Assembly (NCBI RefSeq): GCF_900107725.1
Contig: NZ_FNQO01000003.1
Location: forward strand, 310,001-374,000
DNA from: Microbulbifer marinus
GTDB taxonomy: Bacteria > Pseudomonadota > Gammaproteobacteria > Pseudomonadales > Cellvibrionaceae
DNA: 64,000 nt
Reading direction: 5' to 3'
Shown: positions 8,487 through 18,061 of the stretch, in pieces
Position numbering within the stretch: position 1 is the stretch's first letter
How the letters are laid out: the number at the start of each line of letters is the position of its first letter
The notes under the pieces: model-generated
Databases searched by the model: none
What the model was told of the DNA's origin: nothing
The model's input: the letters and a program-made list of their open reading frames with translations, nothing else
Position numbers and translations under genes: made by a program

Positions 8487-10753
8487 GCAACTTCCAGATC
8501 TTTTGCAGCTGCCCCCTTCTTGGACTGAGCCTGGGCTGCGGCAGCGTGATCCTGTTCCGTCCGGTCGCCGTAGCTATAGTCGCCGGCATAGCCGTAATAC
8601 TCGCCGTAGTAGCTGGCCTTGGAATCGGTATCCACCTGGTTCAGCACCACACCATCCAGTTTGGCGCCGACCTGCAGCAGGCGGCCGATACCGTTGGTGA
8701 TCATCTTCTGGCGCGTGCTGTCGGCCTTGACCACATACAGCATCGAATCGGCAACACGGGAGACGATCAGCGCATCACTAACTACTTGTGCGGGCGCGGT
8801 ATCGATAATCACCCGATCGTATTTGTCCATTAGTACCTGCAATGCCTTGGCAAAGCGCGGCGAAGAGAGCAGCTCCTGCGGATTCGGTGGCACGGCACCG
8901 GCCGGCATTACATCGAGACCGCTCTTCTCGTCGGAATAAACACACTCCGCCAGGGTATTGCTACCGGCAATCAGGTTGGACAGGCCCGGGTGATAAACCG
9001 GCAGATCGAAATCCTTGCCCACGGACGGACGGCGCATATCGGCGTCGATCAGAATGACCTTTTCCATCTGCGCCAGCGCGAAGCCGAGGTTTTCCGCCAC
9101 GGTGGTCTTGCCCTCGCCGGGCACAGACGAAGTCACGGAAATCACCTTGGCCGGCTTCTCCAGATGGGACAGCACCAGGCTGGTCCGCAGTGTGCGCACC
9201 GCTTCAGAGAAACTGTGCTGACTGCTCTCGAAGAAGGTCGCCAGGCTCAGGCGCTGTTCCTTGTCGTGTTTCACCCAGGGCAGCAGGCCGATCATGCGCT
9301 GGCCCAGTTTGTTCTCGACGTCTTCCGGGTTGCGGATGCCATCGTTCAGCGCTTCCATCAGGAAGGCCAGCATCACACCGAACATCGCACTGACCACCAG
9401 CGCCAGCGCCACGATCAGTTTCTTCTTCGGTTTGGCCGGCACGCGCGGCGGCGTCGCCGGGTCGGTCAGGCGCGCGTTGGCCGCCTCGAAATCCGAGGTC
9501 TCGCTGGTTTCCTTGAAACGGGTCAGGAAGGCGTTGTACAGCTGGCGGTTCACATCCACTTCCCGCTTCAGCTCGTTGTAGCGGGTTTCCTTGCGGGAGA
9601 TATGCTGGTATTCGTTCTTGGCCTGGGCCAGTTCACGCTCCAGGGCGCGCTCGTTGGACTTGATCGCATCGTAATCGTTCTGGATACCGGCAACCAGCTG
9701 GCGCACTTCGCTGCGCAGCTTGCTGTGTACGGATTCCAGCTGGTCGCGGGCGGCGATCATTTTCGGGTGTTTCGGGCCGTAGCGGCGCGCCAGTTCGGAG
9801 ACCTTGCGCTGCGCCTCTATTTCCGCCTGCTTAACGTTCTGAATCACCTGATGGTTCAGGACTTCCGGCAGGTTGGCCAGCGCATTGATATCGTTACCGC
9901 GCGTCTGCACCAGCTGGTAAATGCTCTCCGCCTGCTTCACTTCCTTGCGCGCCTGCATCAGCTGGGTGGTGATTTCATTCAGTTCCTGCGCCGCCAGCCC
10001 CTGCACACCTTTTACATCCACCAGCCCTTCGGATTCCTGGAACGCCTGCAGCTCTGCCTCGGAGGCCTCCAGCTTCACGCGCAGGCCGTCGAGGCGGCTG
10101 TTCAGCCAGGAAGTCGCCTGCTGGGTCATCTCCAGCTTGGCTTCCAGGTGGCTCTCGATAAACACTTCCGCCACGGTATTGGCCACCTGCGCAGCCAGCT
10201 CCGGGGATTCGGACTCGAAGGTGATTTTCACCAGCTGGGTATTGCGCACCGGGGAAACCGTCAGATTTGCGCTCACGGCACTGGTAACACTTTCAAGCTT
10301 ACGCTCGGCCAACTCTTCTTCGCTCAGTGGTTCCTGCTGTGGCAGGAACGGCAGCCAGCTTTTTACTTCATCTTTCAGCGACGGCTCTTGTTGTTCGGGG
10401 TCGAACAACCGGTGGCTTGTCAGCTCCAGGCGCTCGACCACCCGCTCGGCGATCTTGCGGGACTTGAGGATTTCGAACTGGGTCAGGAAGTATTCCTTGC
10501 GGCTGGAATCCAGCCCGTACACTTCCTCGATGGACAGGGCCTTGGCCTGCTCCGCCTCGATCATCAGCGTGGCAGTGGCCTGGTAGCGGGGTGTCATGGA
10601 GAACACCACCATCGCGGTCAGCATCGCAACGGCAACGGACAGCGCCGCGATGCGCCATTTGAATCGATCGACAATGCGCCAGTACTGGCGCAGGTCGATA
10701 ACTTCTTCCTGAAGTAAACGCTCCTGATTGATGGAGTTAATTTGCGCGTTCAT
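8483..10753 (-). CDS. Wzc/VpsO-like polysaccharide co-polymerase with tyrosine autokinase domain
   Basis: 756 aa inner-membrane protein. The N-terminal Wzz domain (membrane segment about 35-53, then periplasmic) leads into long coiled coils (about 190-410), a PxxP stretch (TDPATPPRVPAKP) and the second membrane segment (about 440-465). The cytoplasmic BY-kinase domain has Walker A SSVPGEGKTTVAEN (about 540-553), Walker A' VILIDADMRRPS and Walker B VIIDTAP. The C-terminal tail has seven Tyr in 15 residues (YYGEYYGYAGDYSYG), the usual autophosphorylation cluster. It controls export and chain length together with the Wza-like protein encoded just upstream and the PHP phosphatase downstream. Confidence 0.96.
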   Translation of the reverse strand: MNAQINSINQERLLQEEVIDLRQYWRIVDRFKWRIAALSVAVAMLTAMVVFSMTPRYQATATLMIEAEQAKALSIEEVYGLDSSRKEYFLTQFEILKSRKIAERVVERLELTSHRLFDPEQQEPSLKDEVKSWLPFLPQQEPLSEEELAERKLESVTSAVSANLTVSPVRNTQLVKITFESESPELAAQVANTVAEVFIESHLEAKLEMTQQATSWLNSRLDGLRVKLEASEAELQAFQESEGLVDVKGVQGLAAQELNEITTQLMQARKEVKQAESIYQLVQTRGNDINALANLPEVLNHQVIQNVKQAEIEAQRKVSELARRYGPKHPKMIAARDQLESVHSKLRSEVRQLVAGIQNDYDAIKSNERALERELAQAKNEYQHISRKETRYNELKREVDVNRQLYNAFLTRFKETSETSDFEAANARLTDPATPPRVPAKPKKKLIVALALVVSAMFGVMLAFLMEALNDGIRNPEDVENKLGQRMIGLLPWVKHDKEQRLSLATFFESSQHSFSEAVRTLRTSLVLSHLEKPAKVISVTSSVPGEGKTTVAENLGFALAQMEKVILIDADMRRPSVGKDFDLPVYHPGLSNLIAGSNTLAECVYSDEKSGLDVMPAGAVPPNPQELLSSPRFAKALQVLMDKYDRVIIDTAPAQVVSDALIVSRVADSMLYVVKADSTRQKMITNGIGRLLQVGAKLDGVVLNQVDTDSKASYYGEYYGYAGDYSYGDRTEQDHAAAAQAQSKKGAAAKDLEVA

Positions 10754-10761
10754 TGTTTACC

Positions 10762-11337
10762 TCAGAAGAAGCTCTGCTCCACGGTTACCACATCGCCCGG
10801 GCGCAGCAATGTATTCAGGTCCACCTTTTCCGGAGTCTGGCTCGGATCGTCGCCGCGGATAACAAAGATCTTGGTTTTGGAGGCGCGCTCGGTAAAACCC
10901 TGGGCCAGCGCCGCCGCCTTGCTGATGGTCAGCCCCGGCTGATACGGATAACCGCCCGGCTTTTCCACCTCGCCGTTAATAAAGAAGGGGCGATACTCCA
11001 GAATCGAAACATGCACGTTCGGATTCACCAGGTAATCGCCCTTCAGGCCGCGGACGATACGCGCTTCCAGCTGCGCCACGGTCATGCCGGTAACCTTGAG
11101 CTCGCCGAGGAACGGATAATTCACCGCGCCGCTGTCACTCAGTTGGGTTTCAACGGTGAGATCGTCTTCGCCGTAGACATTGATCAGGATCTTGTCCCCG
11201 GAACCGAGGCGGTAATCGCTCTCGGTTATCGCGTGGGCCGCCGGCACCAACAGCGCCCAGGCGGCCAAACCCATCACCAGAAAAGCAATAAAGGCAGAGC
11301 GCAAAGCGCCCTGCCCTTCAGTTTTTGAATATCCCAT
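10762..11337 (-). CDS. Wza/VpsN-like polysaccharide export protein
   Basis: 191 aa. A signal peptide (about 1-36, ending AAHA) is followed by the Poly_export domain (DYRLGSGDKILINVYGEDDL) and one SLBB domain (VEKPGGYPYQPGLTISKAAALAQGF). It is about half the length of E. coli Wza, lacks the C-terminal membrane-spanning helix and has no lipobox Cys after the signal peptide. This short form is known from VpsN/EpsE-like systems that work with a separate outer-membrane barrel, here encoded directly upstream in the operon. It lies 8 bases before the kinase gene. Confidence 0.93.
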   Translation of the reverse strand: MGYSKTEGQGALRSAFIAFLVMGLAAWALLVPAAHAITESDYRLGSGDKILINVYGEDDLTVETQLSDSGAVNYPFLGELKVTGMTVAQLEARIVRGLKGDYLVNPNVHVSILEYRPFFINGEVEKPGGYPYQPGLTISKAAALAQGFTERASKTKIFVIRGDDPSQTPEKVDLNTLLRPGDVVTVEQSFF

Positions 11338-11368
11338 AGCGGTTACCAGTATTTACCTCAGGCCACCG

Positions 11369-12568
11369 TTACAGCGTGGCTTGGAAGCCGACAAAGGTCA
11401 GGTTCTTGTCGTATTCGAAACGTGCATCAACACCAGAGGAGTCCTGCTCGGACACGTTCACGCCCGCGCGCAAAGACAGCCAGCGCTGCATCTGGTAGTT
11501 GAAGCTCAGGCTGGAAGTGGTCACTTCCTCCACGCGGTCCAGGCCTTCGTAATCGTTGTTGGAACGATTGAAGGAGACCTCGGAGGTGAGGCGATCCATC
11601 CACGCGTGAGTCCAGGCCAGGGTGTAGCGCTGCACATCGATAAAGTCGCCCACACCGTAGGCCTCGTCACTGCGGCGCTCGGTGATCAGGTCGAAGGCAC
11701 TGTAGGAACGCGGCATCCAGCGAATGCCGACTTCCCAGCGCGGGCCGGTGAAATCTTCGCGGGCGGCGCTTTCGAATTTCTTCTGGCGGGAACCGACCTT
11801 GATGGTACCGGTGGTCTTGGCCGTGCCTTCCCAGGTAATACCAACCAGCACGTCGGTCTCGGTGCTGTTACGGCTCTCGGCGCCGGCCGGGGTAAACGCA
11901 TAATCCACATCGCGGCGCACGATTTCGGTCAGCAGCTCGGTCTTGCCGCCGGCGTTATAGAAGAAACCCAGCTTCGCGTAATCGGAGTCGCGATCACGGT
12001 CCAGGGTAATGCTACCGCCATCGTAGTCGCGCTCGCTGGTACCAGCGGTCACGTCGATACGGCCCTTGGCACCATCGGTACCGAAGCTGTAGATACCGTG
12101 AACGTCTTTGTCTTTAAAGCCGGTGGGTTCATCCAGCAGGATACCGAAGCCCTGCGAGTAGCCGGTACCGCGGCTTTCGTGCCCATCCAGGTAGCTGCCG
12201 GCCAGGGTCACACGGTTGCGGGAATTCAGTTCCCACTTGGCTTCGCCATCCAGCTCGTGATCGAGGTAGTTGTCCTCGTCACTGTCGAAGTATTCGCCCT
12301 TACGCAGGGAGTAGGTCAGTTTGTAGGCGGAAACCCCATTCTCCGCCGACAGCTGAAAGCTCGGGTTCAGCACCGCAACCAGGCTGTCAATCTGCTCGTC
12401 GTTTGCATAAAGGACGTTATCGTCGCTCTGCATCAGGAAGTCCACAGTCGGCGTGAACTCGATACCATTACCCAGTTCAACCGAAGCCGCCTGATTCTGA
12501 GCCAGTGCCGACCCCGCCCCCATAGAAACGATCATGCCGATCGCCGCAGAAAGTCTTACTTTTGTCAT
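11369..12568 (-). CDS. Outer-membrane beta-barrel protein of the EPS export machine (VpsM-like)
   Basis: 399 aa from the ATG at 12566-12568 (MTKVRLSAAIGMIVSMGAG), which gives a clean signal peptide ending ALAQ; a longer frame upstream would hide it. The mature part is rich in alternating polar/aromatic strands with Asp/Arg turns, and the C-terminus ends in a strand with a hydrophobic last residue (LTFVGFQATL), typical of an outer-membrane barrel. Position between the initiating transferase and the short Wza-like gene matches VpsM. It probably forms the outer-membrane exit for the polymer. Confidence 0.85.
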   Translation of the reverse strand: MTKVRLSAAIGMIVSMGAGSALAQNQAASVELGNGIEFTPTVDFLMQSDDNVLYANDEQIDSLVAVLNPSFQLSAENGVSAYKLTYSLRKGEYFDSDEDNYLDHELDGEAKWELNSRNRVTLAGSYLDGHESRGTGYSQGFGILLDEPTGFKDKDVHGIYSFGTDGAKGRIDVTAGTSERDYDGGSITLDRDRDSDYAKLGFFYNAGGKTELLTEIVRRDVDYAFTPAGAESRNSTETDVLVGITWEGTAKTTGTIKVGSRQKKFESAAREDFTGPRWEVGIRWMPRSYSAFDLITERRSDEAYGVGDFIDVQRYTLAWTHAWMDRLTSEVSFNRSNNDYEGLDRVEEVTTSSLSFNYQMQRWLSLRAGVNVSEQDSSGVDARFEYDKNLTFVGFQATL

Positions 12569-12818
12569 CGTTGTTGTTCCAACAGTTCTTAAAAATCCGT
12601 TGATTACCATCCCCAAATTGCCCCCAAAGGGATGGCGAACCACTTCTCAAAATAGTTGCGCACACTAGCACATCGGCGCCGTTTTCACTACCGAAAATAC
12701 ACCGGCTGTAATTGCCTGTAATGACTTTTTGACCGATATTGTCAAAGCGTTCAGGCAATCGGCGAGCGGGCATGCGCAAGCAGGATTGCGCTCGTTTCTT
12801 CGCCAGATTCAGGTCTGC

Positions 12819-14228
12819 TTAGTAGACGTTCTTACCCACAAATCCCTTAAATACGGTCATCAGTACAATGCGCAGATCCAGCCAGAGGGACCAGTGGCGG
12901 ATATAGTGCAGATCGTGCTCCACCCGCCTGCTCATTTTTTCTACGGTATCCGTCTCACCACGCCAGCCGTTCACCTGCGCCCAACCGGTAATGCCCGGCT
13001 TGACCTTGTGCCGCAACATATAGCCATCCACCAGGCTGCGGTATTCCTCGTTGTGTGCCACCGCGTGCGGGCGCGGCCCCACGATCGACATTCGCCCCTG
13101 CAGCACATTGATAAACTGGGGCAGTTCATCCAGGGAAGTCTTGCGCAGGAAGCGGCCGATAGGGGTAATGCGCGCATCGTTGCGGCTGGCCTGCACCACG
13201 GTGCTGCCATTGTCCTGGGCCGTCATGGAGCGGAACTTCCATACCTTGATCGGCCGCCCGTCCAGGCCATAGCGATGCTGCTTGAAGATTACCGGGCCCG
13301 GCGAGGTCAATTTGATCGCCAGCGCGATCACCAGCATCAACGGTGAAATCAGGGTCAGTATCACGGAAGACAGCACCAGGTCTTCCAGCCGCTTCAGCCA
13401 GCTGTTCAAGCCCTCGATCGGCGTATCGTAAACACTTAACAGACTGGAGCTGCCCACCTGGTGCCAGCGCGCATGCAGGAGGTTGTTTACAAACAGGTCC
13501 GTAAGCAGGTGTACGGTCGCCGTGGTATCGGCGAAAGCCTGCAGAATTTCGACGATGCGCTCCTCTTCGCGCATCGGCAGCGCGATATAGAGTAGATCCA
13601 CCTCGCCGGCCTTGGCCGCGCGCAGGGCATCGTCCACATCGCCAAGAAGATTAAACGGCCCCCAGGACATCAACGACTGACCGCCGTCATCGGCACCGGG
13701 GACGCGATAGAAACCCTTAACGCGGATTCCCAACTGGGGTTCCGCCGCGAAATTGTGTGCAAGCCGCAGCCCGGCATCGGTCACGCCGATAATCGCCGCG
13801 GAGCGGGTATTGTGGTCATGGGAGCGGATATAGAACAACAGCAACCGGAAGACGTAACGCCAGGCCCCCAGGATAAACAACGTGGACAGGAACCAGCTGC
13901 CGACCACCAGGCGGGAATAGGTCTGCCCCGTCTTACTGAAGTAAGCCAGCAATAACAGCAGCGTACACACCATCACCCAGGAGAAGGCGGTATAGCCGAA
14001 CAGCTGCAGGTAGGTGTCCGCACGCCAGGAGCGGTAGAGCTCCACCGACTCCGCCATAAACGCAAAGCCGATCGCCGCCAGCAAACCGGCCACCAGCCAC
14101 TCTTTATCGAATGGCTGTTCAAAGAAAGTGCAACAAAGGACCAACGCACCAAGAATCAGTACGCCATCCAATAAGCGGTACAGCGCAGCCAGACTACTCT
14201 GGTGGCCGCGTATCCGTCCTTGCCCCAC
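12819..14228 (-). CDS. Undecaprenyl-phosphate glucose/hexose phosphotransferase (WcaJ/VpsL-like)
   Basis: 469 aa from the GTG at 14226-14228, which has GGGGG six bases upstream; a TTG at 14250-14252 would add eight residues. Four membrane segments and a CoA-binding-like domain (about 130-260) precede another membrane segment (LVLSSVILTLISPLMLVIAL) and the bacterial sugar transferase domain with FKQHRYGLDGRPIKVWKFRSM, LRKTSLDELPQ and VKPGITGWAQVNGWRGET. This enzyme starts repeat-unit assembly by moving hexose-1-phosphate onto undecaprenyl phosphate. The next gene downstream encodes the export barrel. Confidence 0.94.
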   Translation of the reverse strand: MGQGRIRGHQSSLAALYRLLDGVLILGALVLCCTFFEQPFDKEWLVAGLLAAIGFAFMAESVELYRSWRADTYLQLFGYTAFSWVMVCTLLLLLAYFSKTGQTYSRLVVGSWFLSTLFILGAWRYVFRLLLFYIRSHDHNTRSAAIIGVTDAGLRLAHNFAAEPQLGIRVKGFYRVPGADDGGQSLMSWGPFNLLGDVDDALRAAKAGEVDLLYIALPMREEERIVEILQAFADTTATVHLLTDLFVNNLLHARWHQVGSSSLLSVYDTPIEGLNSWLKRLEDLVLSSVILTLISPLMLVIALAIKLTSPGPVIFKQHRYGLDGRPIKVWKFRSMTAQDNGSTVVQASRNDARITPIGRFLRKTSLDELPQFINVLQGRMSIVGPRPHAVAHNEEYRSLVDGYMLRHKVKPGITGWAQVNGWRGETDTVEKMSRRVEHDLHYIRHWSLWLDLRIVLMTVFKGFVGKNVY

Positions 14229-14418
14229 GGTATCCCCCTGAAAGATCCCCAATGCCAGCTAACCCCAAGCCGGCTAGCAGCGGTCCCCACCGCTGCAACC
14301 CCCGTTTTACGCTCCAGCAAGAGCGCACATTTTTGAGGCGAAAATCATGCCACAAATGTGACAGGGTTCAATGTTTTTCGGCGTAATCCATTACAAAAAC
14401 CCCAAAATTGCCGAATAA

Positions 14419-14796
14419 CTACTGTTTATCAGTCAACAACGGCCAAAATTTACTCAGAAAAATGCCAGCCGAAAGCCCCCCCAGCAGCACGCCGCCAAAA
14501 TTCGCCGACATATCCACCAGCGAAGCTGTCCTGCCCGGCAGCAACCAGCCCTGCCAGAGCTCAATAGCGGCACCCACCACCAGTAAAAAAACAAGCCCCG
14601 GCAACCACCAGCGCCGGGAGAAGCCCAACAACCACAGGGCACTCAACGCGGCAAAAGCACCGAAATGCAACATTAAGTCAAAGTGTGAAACCACTTGAGG
14701 AACAGGCTGCGCTTTCAGTCCGGCAAAAAGCGCCACACCCAGGACCAACAGAAACAGCCCTCTAAAGACAATTACTAACACGCGACAGTACCTCAA
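14419..14796 (-). CDS. VanZ-like small membrane protein
   Basis: 125 aa from a TTG at 14794-14796; a GTG at 14779-14781 with GAGG about nine bases upstream would remove five residues and may be the true start. Four hydrophobic segments and the stretch DLMLHFGAFAALSALW ... AAIELWQGWLLPGRTASLVD match the VanZ-like family. The role in EPS loci is unknown; related genes occur in exosortase and EPS clusters. It lies between wecG and the initiating transferase gene. Confidence 0.8.
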   Translation of the reverse strand: MRYCRVLVIVFRGLFLLVLGVALFAGLKAQPVPQVVSHFDLMLHFGAFAALSALWLLGFSRRWWLPGLVFLLVVGAAIELWQGWLLPGRTASLVDMSANFGGVLLGGLSAGIFLSKFWPLLTDKQ

Positions 14797-14971
14797 AGAA
14801 ATACCCCGGAGGGGCTATTTCCATTACAGCGCATTACAGCTGCGCTAATTAACCATGGCCGCTTCTAAGATGCCCTTTAGGGCACGGCGCCAAGGTGAGA
14901 GCACACAACCCAAGGTGAATCCGAACCTGAGGTGGCTTGCAGCACAACTTCGAAATAGACTTCTGTCGTCA

Positions 14972-15006
14972 TCCCGCACTTGTTCCGGGATACAGTCTCA
15001 CGAACA
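14972..15006. repeat. REP-like element (half unit)
   Basis: The stretch starting CGTCATCCCGCACTTG and containing an inverted CCCG...CGGGAT pair resembles elements at 32533-32700 and 59799-59877. It lies in the gap between wecG and the VanZ-like gene. It is probably a dispersed intergenic palindrome of the REP/BIME kind. Confidence 0.55.
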
Positions 15007-15038
15007 TGGAACGAATATTGTGGCTACTTGATAACCAT

Positions 15039-15788
15039 CTAAGAGGCTTCGGTTCTCGCGCCCCTGAATCGCTCCTTAACCAATAACCATGCGAAGCGAC
15101 TATTAGTCACTAAATAGCGCTTCCACATACGGCCGGGCTCCTGAATAACACGGTAAAGCCACTCCAACCCCGCATTCTGCATCCAAACTGGTGCCCTCTT
15201 GACCTTGCCGGCGACTACATCAAAGGTCCCTCCGACCCCCATCACAAAATCCACCCCAAGCTGGTCCTTCCACTTATTAATGAAGTTCTCTTTTTTGGGG
15301 GAGGTAATTGCTACAAACAACAGTTTTGCACCAGACTCACGAATCGCCTGGACGACTGCCGCTTCATCGTCCCAGAAGTAACCGTGGTGGTAGCCCGCAA
15401 CATCCAGCCCTGGATACATCTCCTTCACCACATCAGTCGTTTTGGCGACCACCTCGTGCTTCGCACCTAGCAGGTAAATGGGAAACCCTCGCCTTGCACT
15501 CATCGCCAGTAGGTTATGAAACAGGTCTACGCCTGCCACCCGCTCTGGGACGTGGTGACCACAGAGGCGGGCTCCCCATACCACGCCCATTCCGTCAATA
15601 TTGATGACATCGCAAGCGTTTACCGACTCCGCCAGCTCGCGATCCTTACGCATATTGACCAGTTTGGCGACATTGACGACGACGTGCTGCAGAAACTCGC
15701 CAGCAGCAATCTTCGATTCGATGTGATTGACAGTATCTGCCATGGATGCGCTCAACATGGGCGCACCCAAAAATTTGATCTCTTTCAT
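15039..15788 (-). CDS. wecG: WecG/TagA/CpsF-family glycosyltransferase
   Basis: 249 aa GT26 enzyme. Family hallmarks are VNVAKLVNMRKD, the INIDGMGVVWGARLCG catalytic-Asp region, RVAGVDLF and GVGGTFDVVAGKVKRAP. Members transfer ManNAc or ManNAcA onto a polyprenyl-linked GlcNAc-type acceptor. Together with wecB and wecC at the promoter-proximal end of the locus, this suggests ManNAcA is the donor sugar, though the acceptor cannot be read from sequence. It follows the toroid protein gene by three bases. Confidence 0.92.
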   Translation of the reverse strand: MKEIKFLGAPMLSASMADTVNHIESKIAAGEFLQHVVVNVAKLVNMRKDRELAESVNACDVINIDGMGVVWGARLCGHHVPERVAGVDLFHNLLAMSARRGFPIYLLGAKHEVVAKTTDVVKEMYPGLDVAGYHHGYFWDDEAAVVQAIRESGAKLLFVAITSPKKENFINKWKDQLGVDFVMGVGGTFDVVAGKVKRAPVWMQNAGLEWLYRVIQEPGRMWKRYLVTNSRFAWLLVKERFRGARTEAS

Positions 15789-15791
15789 TAG

Positions 15792-16958
15792 TTATTGTTT
15801 TTTCAATGAGTTATTAAAAGCCGCAAAAGAGTAATACACCCACGCCTGGGTCCAACGCATGTAATTGATTCGGTTAGTAAATCTTTTTGTTTTCTGATAA
15901 ACGAACCGCCCCTGACGAGGAAGATAAAGCGTATCTAAAGCTCGCCGTATGATCCTATCAGCCAGCGCAAGATCTTCCTCGCGCCCCCCAACCTTGATCA
16001 GCGTTAGCACCGCCTGTGCAACCGAATGCATATCCAATGGATAGCGATTATCGTGATAGTACTTTGCCGTACCATCCTCTTCAAAGAAAACGCGCTTGTA
16101 GTAGGCGAATCCCTTGTCAATAGAGTTATCAAATTCGGAAACCTCAAGCGAGCGGCGTATAAGATCCAACGCCTCAAGGTTATAACCGGTATGAAACCCG
16201 TCGATAAACTGGTGGTGGTGGCGTGCCCCGTAAACCCAGGAACCATCCTCCGCCTGCTCCATTACTGATTGTCTGGCAACCTTCAGTGCCAACTCGCGAT
16301 AGACCGCGTTTTCCGTGTCGCGAGCGACAATAGCCACCCAAGCGGCAGCCCATAAACTCGCATTGTGTACAAAAGCGACCTCACCGGGAATATAAGCAAA
16401 AAAGCAGCGTCCTTCAGCCTCCGTGTAAAGCGTTTTAACAATGAAATGCCCGGCATCCAGTGCCGACTGCAGAAACTTGCTCTCCCCCGTTACCTTCGCC
16501 AGCGCATAAAGCGCCTGTGCCACATAAATTGTGGTAATTACGTTCGGCTTACCTTTGGGAACAAAAAACGCACGCGCATTCCAATCAAAATGGTAACCCC
16601 AACAGCTATGCTGCCAAGTTGTCCGATCGCACTGCTGCTGTAACAGCCATTCCGCAAGGTCAGTTGCCTGCTGTAAATAATTGGCGTCTTTGGTCCGATC
16701 AAAGTCCTCTAGCATTCCCAATATAAATAACGCTATCCCTTTGGGGTTTCGTCGCTTAGGCACACACAGCAACGTGCGAAAATTAAACGGGGACCGCTTA
16801 AAAAACTGAATCCAAGCCAAGCCCAAGGGGCCGGAGCGCAGCACCGGCAAAACGTCAAACAACTTACTGTTCAACCCATCAAAGGGATCATACCCAGAAA
16901 ACTTGTCTGCCTTAGCCTGATCAAGAAGTGAAGCAGCGACGAAATCGAAATTGTTCAC
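15792..16958 (-). CDS. Alpha/alpha-toroid (six-hairpin-like) protein of EPS locus
   Basis: 388 aa with a GTG start (16956-16958) and no signal peptide, hence cytoplasmic. Repeated helical-hairpin signatures (LLQQQC...WGYHFDW, ITTIYVAQALYALAKVTGESKF, NASLWAAAWVAIVARDT, DGSWVYGARHHHQFIDGFHTGY) place it among six-hairpin glycosidase-like or terpenoid-cyclase-like toroids. Such proteins recur in polysaccharide loci, sometimes mislabelled in databases, and no activity is established to my knowledge. It could modify, hydrolyse or sense lipid-linked sugars. A one-base overlap with the upstream glycosyltransferase gene shows operon membership. Confidence 0.75.
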   Translation of the reverse strand: MNNFDFVAASLLDQAKADKFSGYDPFDGLNSKLFDVLPVLRSGPLGLAWIQFFKRSPFNFRTLLCVPKRRNPKGIALFILGMLEDFDRTKDANYLQQATDLAEWLLQQQCDRTTWQHSCWGYHFDWNARAFFVPKGKPNVITTIYVAQALYALAKVTGESKFLQSALDAGHFIVKTLYTEAEGRCFFAYIPGEVAFVHNASLWAAAWVAIVARDTENAVYRELALKVARQSVMEQAEDGSWVYGARHHHQFIDGFHTGYNLEALDLIRRSLEVSEFDNSIDKGFAYYKRVFFEEDGTAKYYHDNRYPLDMHSVAQAVLTLIKVGGREEDLALADRIIRRALDTLYLPRQGRFVYQKTKRFTNRINYMRWTQAWVYYSFAAFNNSLKKQ

Positions 16959-18061
16959 TAATCGGCCTCATTTAGCAGCTCAGAATAGAGACCATTTAAT
17001 TGCGGAATAACAGCCTCAATACTAAAACATGTGGTATATTTAATACTTGCAAACTCTGCTAAACGACGGTTAAGCTCTCTATTTCGAATCAAATCCGTTA
17101 AGGCTCTTTCCAGGCCATCAATGTCGCCAGCCTCTATTAGTATGCCTTCTCGCATATGTGTAATAGCATCAGGAATACCGCCTGCCCGAGATGCCACAAC
17201 CGGGACACCTGCCGACATTGCTTCAAGAATACCCATTGGAAGCCCCTCATTGTAACTAGGGAGGCAATAAATATCTGCCTTAGATAACAGCTCGAGCTTA
17301 TCTTTACCGGATATCCAACCGCAGAAATTAACACTGTCAGTTAAACCCAACTCTGTCACAAGATCTCTGCAAGCAGAAATATCTCCATCGCCAGCAAGAA
17401 CCAGCGTAGCTTCTGGGCAAGCTTGCCTAACCTTAGCAAAAGCATACAGCAAATCGAGCGTTCCCTTCCTCGTGCCTATGCGGCCCATAAAAACGACCAG
17501 TCCAGCTTGTTTTTTTTCTTCATCAAGCCTCAACTCGGGCACGGAGTTATAAATGACGCGGACATGCTCTTTATTATTAATAAGCAAATTTCGCACCCAT
17601 ACAGCCCATTGACTCGACAGAACAACAACTGCGCTTGCCATCTCGAATGTGCGCAATATATGCGCCTTCCGGCTCAAACTGCATTCTTCAGAGTAAAATT
17701 TACGAAATTCAGCACCATGCAAATGTACAACAACCTTGCTCCCAAAAAATTTGGCCAACCTGACCACTATTGACTTTCTCAGATAACTACCTCTGGAAGC
17801 CATATGAACATGAACTATGCCGACGTCTCTAAAAATAAGATACATCGTAATTTTTATCAGTGAAAATGCGTACAACAGCAAAGCTCTCACCCTGCCAACT
17901 TTATCGGCTCCGCCATGGCTTCGGATTAATCGAACATTCCACTTACTAAAAAACCCAGCATCATGGTAGACATTTAAAACTGAAGCAATCCCACCCATCC
18001 CTCTAATGTTCGTACCAACCATTAAATTTATTTTCTGCTTCATTGAGCCATTAATCGACAT
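16958..18061 (-). CDS. Glycosyltransferase, GT4 family
   Basis: 367 aa. GT-B fold with the GT4 features VVFMGRIGTRKGTLDLLYAF and the donor-site EX7E region YNEGLPMGILEAMSAGVPVVAS, where two Glu contact the nucleotide sugar. The N-terminal GGIASV motif is in the acceptor domain. It probably adds one sugar of the EPS repeat unit on the cytoplasmic face. The coding sequence is AT-rich compared with the export core. Overlaps neighbours on both sides. Donor and acceptor are unknown. Confidence 0.93.
   Translation of the reverse strand: MSINGSMKQKINLMVGTNIRGMGGIASVLNVYHDAGFFSKWNVRLIRSHGGADKVGRVRALLLYAFSLIKITMYLIFRDVGIVHVHMASRGSYLRKSIVVRLAKFFGSKVVVHLHGAEFRKFYSEECSLSRKAHILRTFEMASAVVVLSSQWAVWVRNLLINNKEHVRVIYNSVPELRLDEEKKQAGLVVFMGRIGTRKGTLDLLYAFAKVRQACPEATLVLAGDGDISACRDLVTELGLTDSVNFCGWISGKDKLELLSKADIYCLPSYNEGLPMGILEAMSAGVPVVASRAGGIPDAITHMREGILIEAGDIDGLERALTDLIRNRELNRRLAEFASIKYTTCFSIEAVIPQLNGLYSELLNEAD

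Noticed and set aside
8990..10717. 575-codon open frame antisense to the tyrosine autokinase gene
   Set aside because: Shadow of the real gene's codon bias; His/Leu/Gln-rich composition typical of antisense frames.
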